A program made the position numbers and the translations under genes. From Monilinia fructicola (Eukaryota; Ascomycota; Leotiomycetes; Helotiales; Sclerotiniaceae), in assembly GCA_008692225.1 (NCBI GenBank), contig VICG01000012.1, positions 1,178,001 through 1,242,000 of the forward strand: DNA of 64,000 nucleotides, in the 5' to 3' direction. The notes under the pieces were generated by a model. That model saw only the letters and a program-made list of their open reading frames with translations. It did no database searches and was not told the DNA's origin. Positions within the stretch are counted from its first letter, which is position 1, and each line of letters starts with the position of its first letter. Below, one piece after another: positions 62,855-64,000 of this stretch.

Positions 62855-63622
62855 TATTTTATGGCTCTTTTAATAATGTTTAACATCATGTTAAAATATT
62901 CTTAATTTCAATTAAGAACATTTTAAAAAAGCTTAAAATGATTTAATATGATTTAAAATGATTTAAAATCGTTTAAAACGTAGTCAAAACCTATAGGTAT
63001 TCGAATTAGTGTTAACACTATTTTTTAAGCTAATCTTAAGCTAATCTTAAAATAGTATTCAGTCCGCACTATCGCTATAACTCACTAAATGTTTTAAGAT
63101 AGTATTAAGATATTTTAAGATATCGTAAAATATGAAGCTTTAAAAATGGATATTCTCCACTTTTTTAAAAAAAAATCAGAGAAGTTATTATTAATATTAA
63201 TAATATTAGTAGTATGAGTATTAGTATTAGTATTTTTCATTATTTTTTTTCTCTTAAACAAATCATTCTAATTACTCGGCTGAATAACTGATGATAATTT
63301 GATAATTAATCTTTCAAATCTCTATATATTATTATAATTCATTAAATTATGATTTTAATACGGTATTAAGATAGAAGATAGAGTAATCTTAATACAGTTT
63401 TAATATAATCTTTAATTATCAAATTATCTTAAGCTATATTAAGATTTCTTAATATATTTCAGATTATTTATTAATATATCTTATTGATTCGCCCTATTTT
63501 ATGATTATAGGTAGCTTAAATCAATTTAATATTATCTTAAAATACTAAAATAGCTTAGAACCATTTTAAGAATGGTTTAAAATAGTGTTAAATATACCTA
63601 TATTTAATTTTGCCACTAAGTA
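62855..63622 (+). mobile_element. Family D element, copy D7
   Basis: Plus orientation, from TATTTTATGGCTCTTTTAAT to TTTGCCACTAAGTA. Contains TAATTACTCGGCTGAATAAC and a short ATTAGTAGTATGAG repeat. About 768 bp. Confidence 0.72.
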
Positions 63623-63836
63623 TTAAATCATAGAATTAAATCAAAAATGATGTTAGAAAGTATTTTGTATTTAGAAAGTATGATAAATTTGGTTTATTGT
63701 TTTCCTTTTACTTTATTTTATCAAACACAAGGGTAATATGTTGAAAGTAGGTATTTAATTATCAATAACCCGTACCTTGATATCTGAATAATTTTAAACA
63801 AAAGTTTAAAGTAACCTTAAGTATAATAATATCAAC

Positions 63837-64000
63837 TACTTTTTAGCTCTTTGGATAATATTTAAGATTATGTTAAAATATTCTTAATTTAAATTAAGAA
63901 CTATTAAAATAGCTTAACATGATTTAATATAATTGAAAGTAGTTTAAAATAGCTTAAAATAGCTTAAATCATAGTTAAAACCTATTCGAATCGGTGTTAA
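63837..64000 (+). mobile_element. Family D element, copy D8, cut by window end
   Basis: Begins TACTTTTTAGCTCTTTGGAT and follows the family consensus to TATTCGAATCGGTGTTAA, where the window stops. Confidence 0.7.

Overview
The window comes from a filamentous ascomycete (Pezizomycotina). Genes carry short GT-AG introns of about 45-95 bp, often with CTAAC/CTAAT-like branch sites. Histone H2A ends in SQEL, intergenic DNA is rich in simple repeats, and the right-hand 26 kb looks like repeats mutated by RIP (repeat-induced point mutation). Protein sequences resemble Leotiomycetes, probably Sclerotiniaceae (Botrytis/Sclerotinia relatives). That placement is inference; no search was run.

Layout: 0-37.6 kb is an ordinary housekeeping gene region. 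In order: GAR1 (-), cytosolic threonyl-tRNA synthetase (+), an alpha/beta hydrolase (-), a 2EXR/F-box-like protein (+), nucleoporin POM152 (-), a UCH-family deubiquitinase (+), an FBXO21-like F-box protein (-), an SPX-RING protein ending in a CaaX-like box (-), a JJJ1-type DnaJ protein (+), autophagy protease ATG4 (-), SQS1-type R3H/G-patch protein (+), histones H2B (-) and H2A (+) from a shared promoter, a complex I LYR subunit (-), the 2-oxoglutarate dehydrogenase E2 subunit (+), and a cysteine-rich secreted protein (+). I rebuilt exon structures by hand, and codon phase closes for every multi-exon gene once the indels below are allowed for.

A striking feature is a series of about 14 single- or two-base reading-frame breaks in conserved genes (GAR1, POM152, UCH, FBXO21-like, SPX-RING, JJJ1, ATG4). 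Nearly all are extra bases in short homopolymers. They are absent from the threonyl-tRNA synthetase, SQS1, histone, LYR and E2 genes. Residual long-read assembly error is the simplest explanation, because several of these genes are essential or near-essential in yeast.

From about 38.0 kb to the end there is no credible gene. The block is very A+T rich and made of nested inverted-repeat transposons. I separate six families, here called A-F. F, B and D sit in TA duplications (Tc1/mariner-like). E sits in 9-bp duplications (Mutator-like), carries an internal minisatellite, and repeatedly lies inside D copies. The nesting order can be read directly (E in D3 in D4; B and F3 in F2). A 0.9-kb inverted-repeat pair flanks about 5.6 kb of these insertions. 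The block could be a centromere or a RIP-mutated isochore; sequence alone does not decide.
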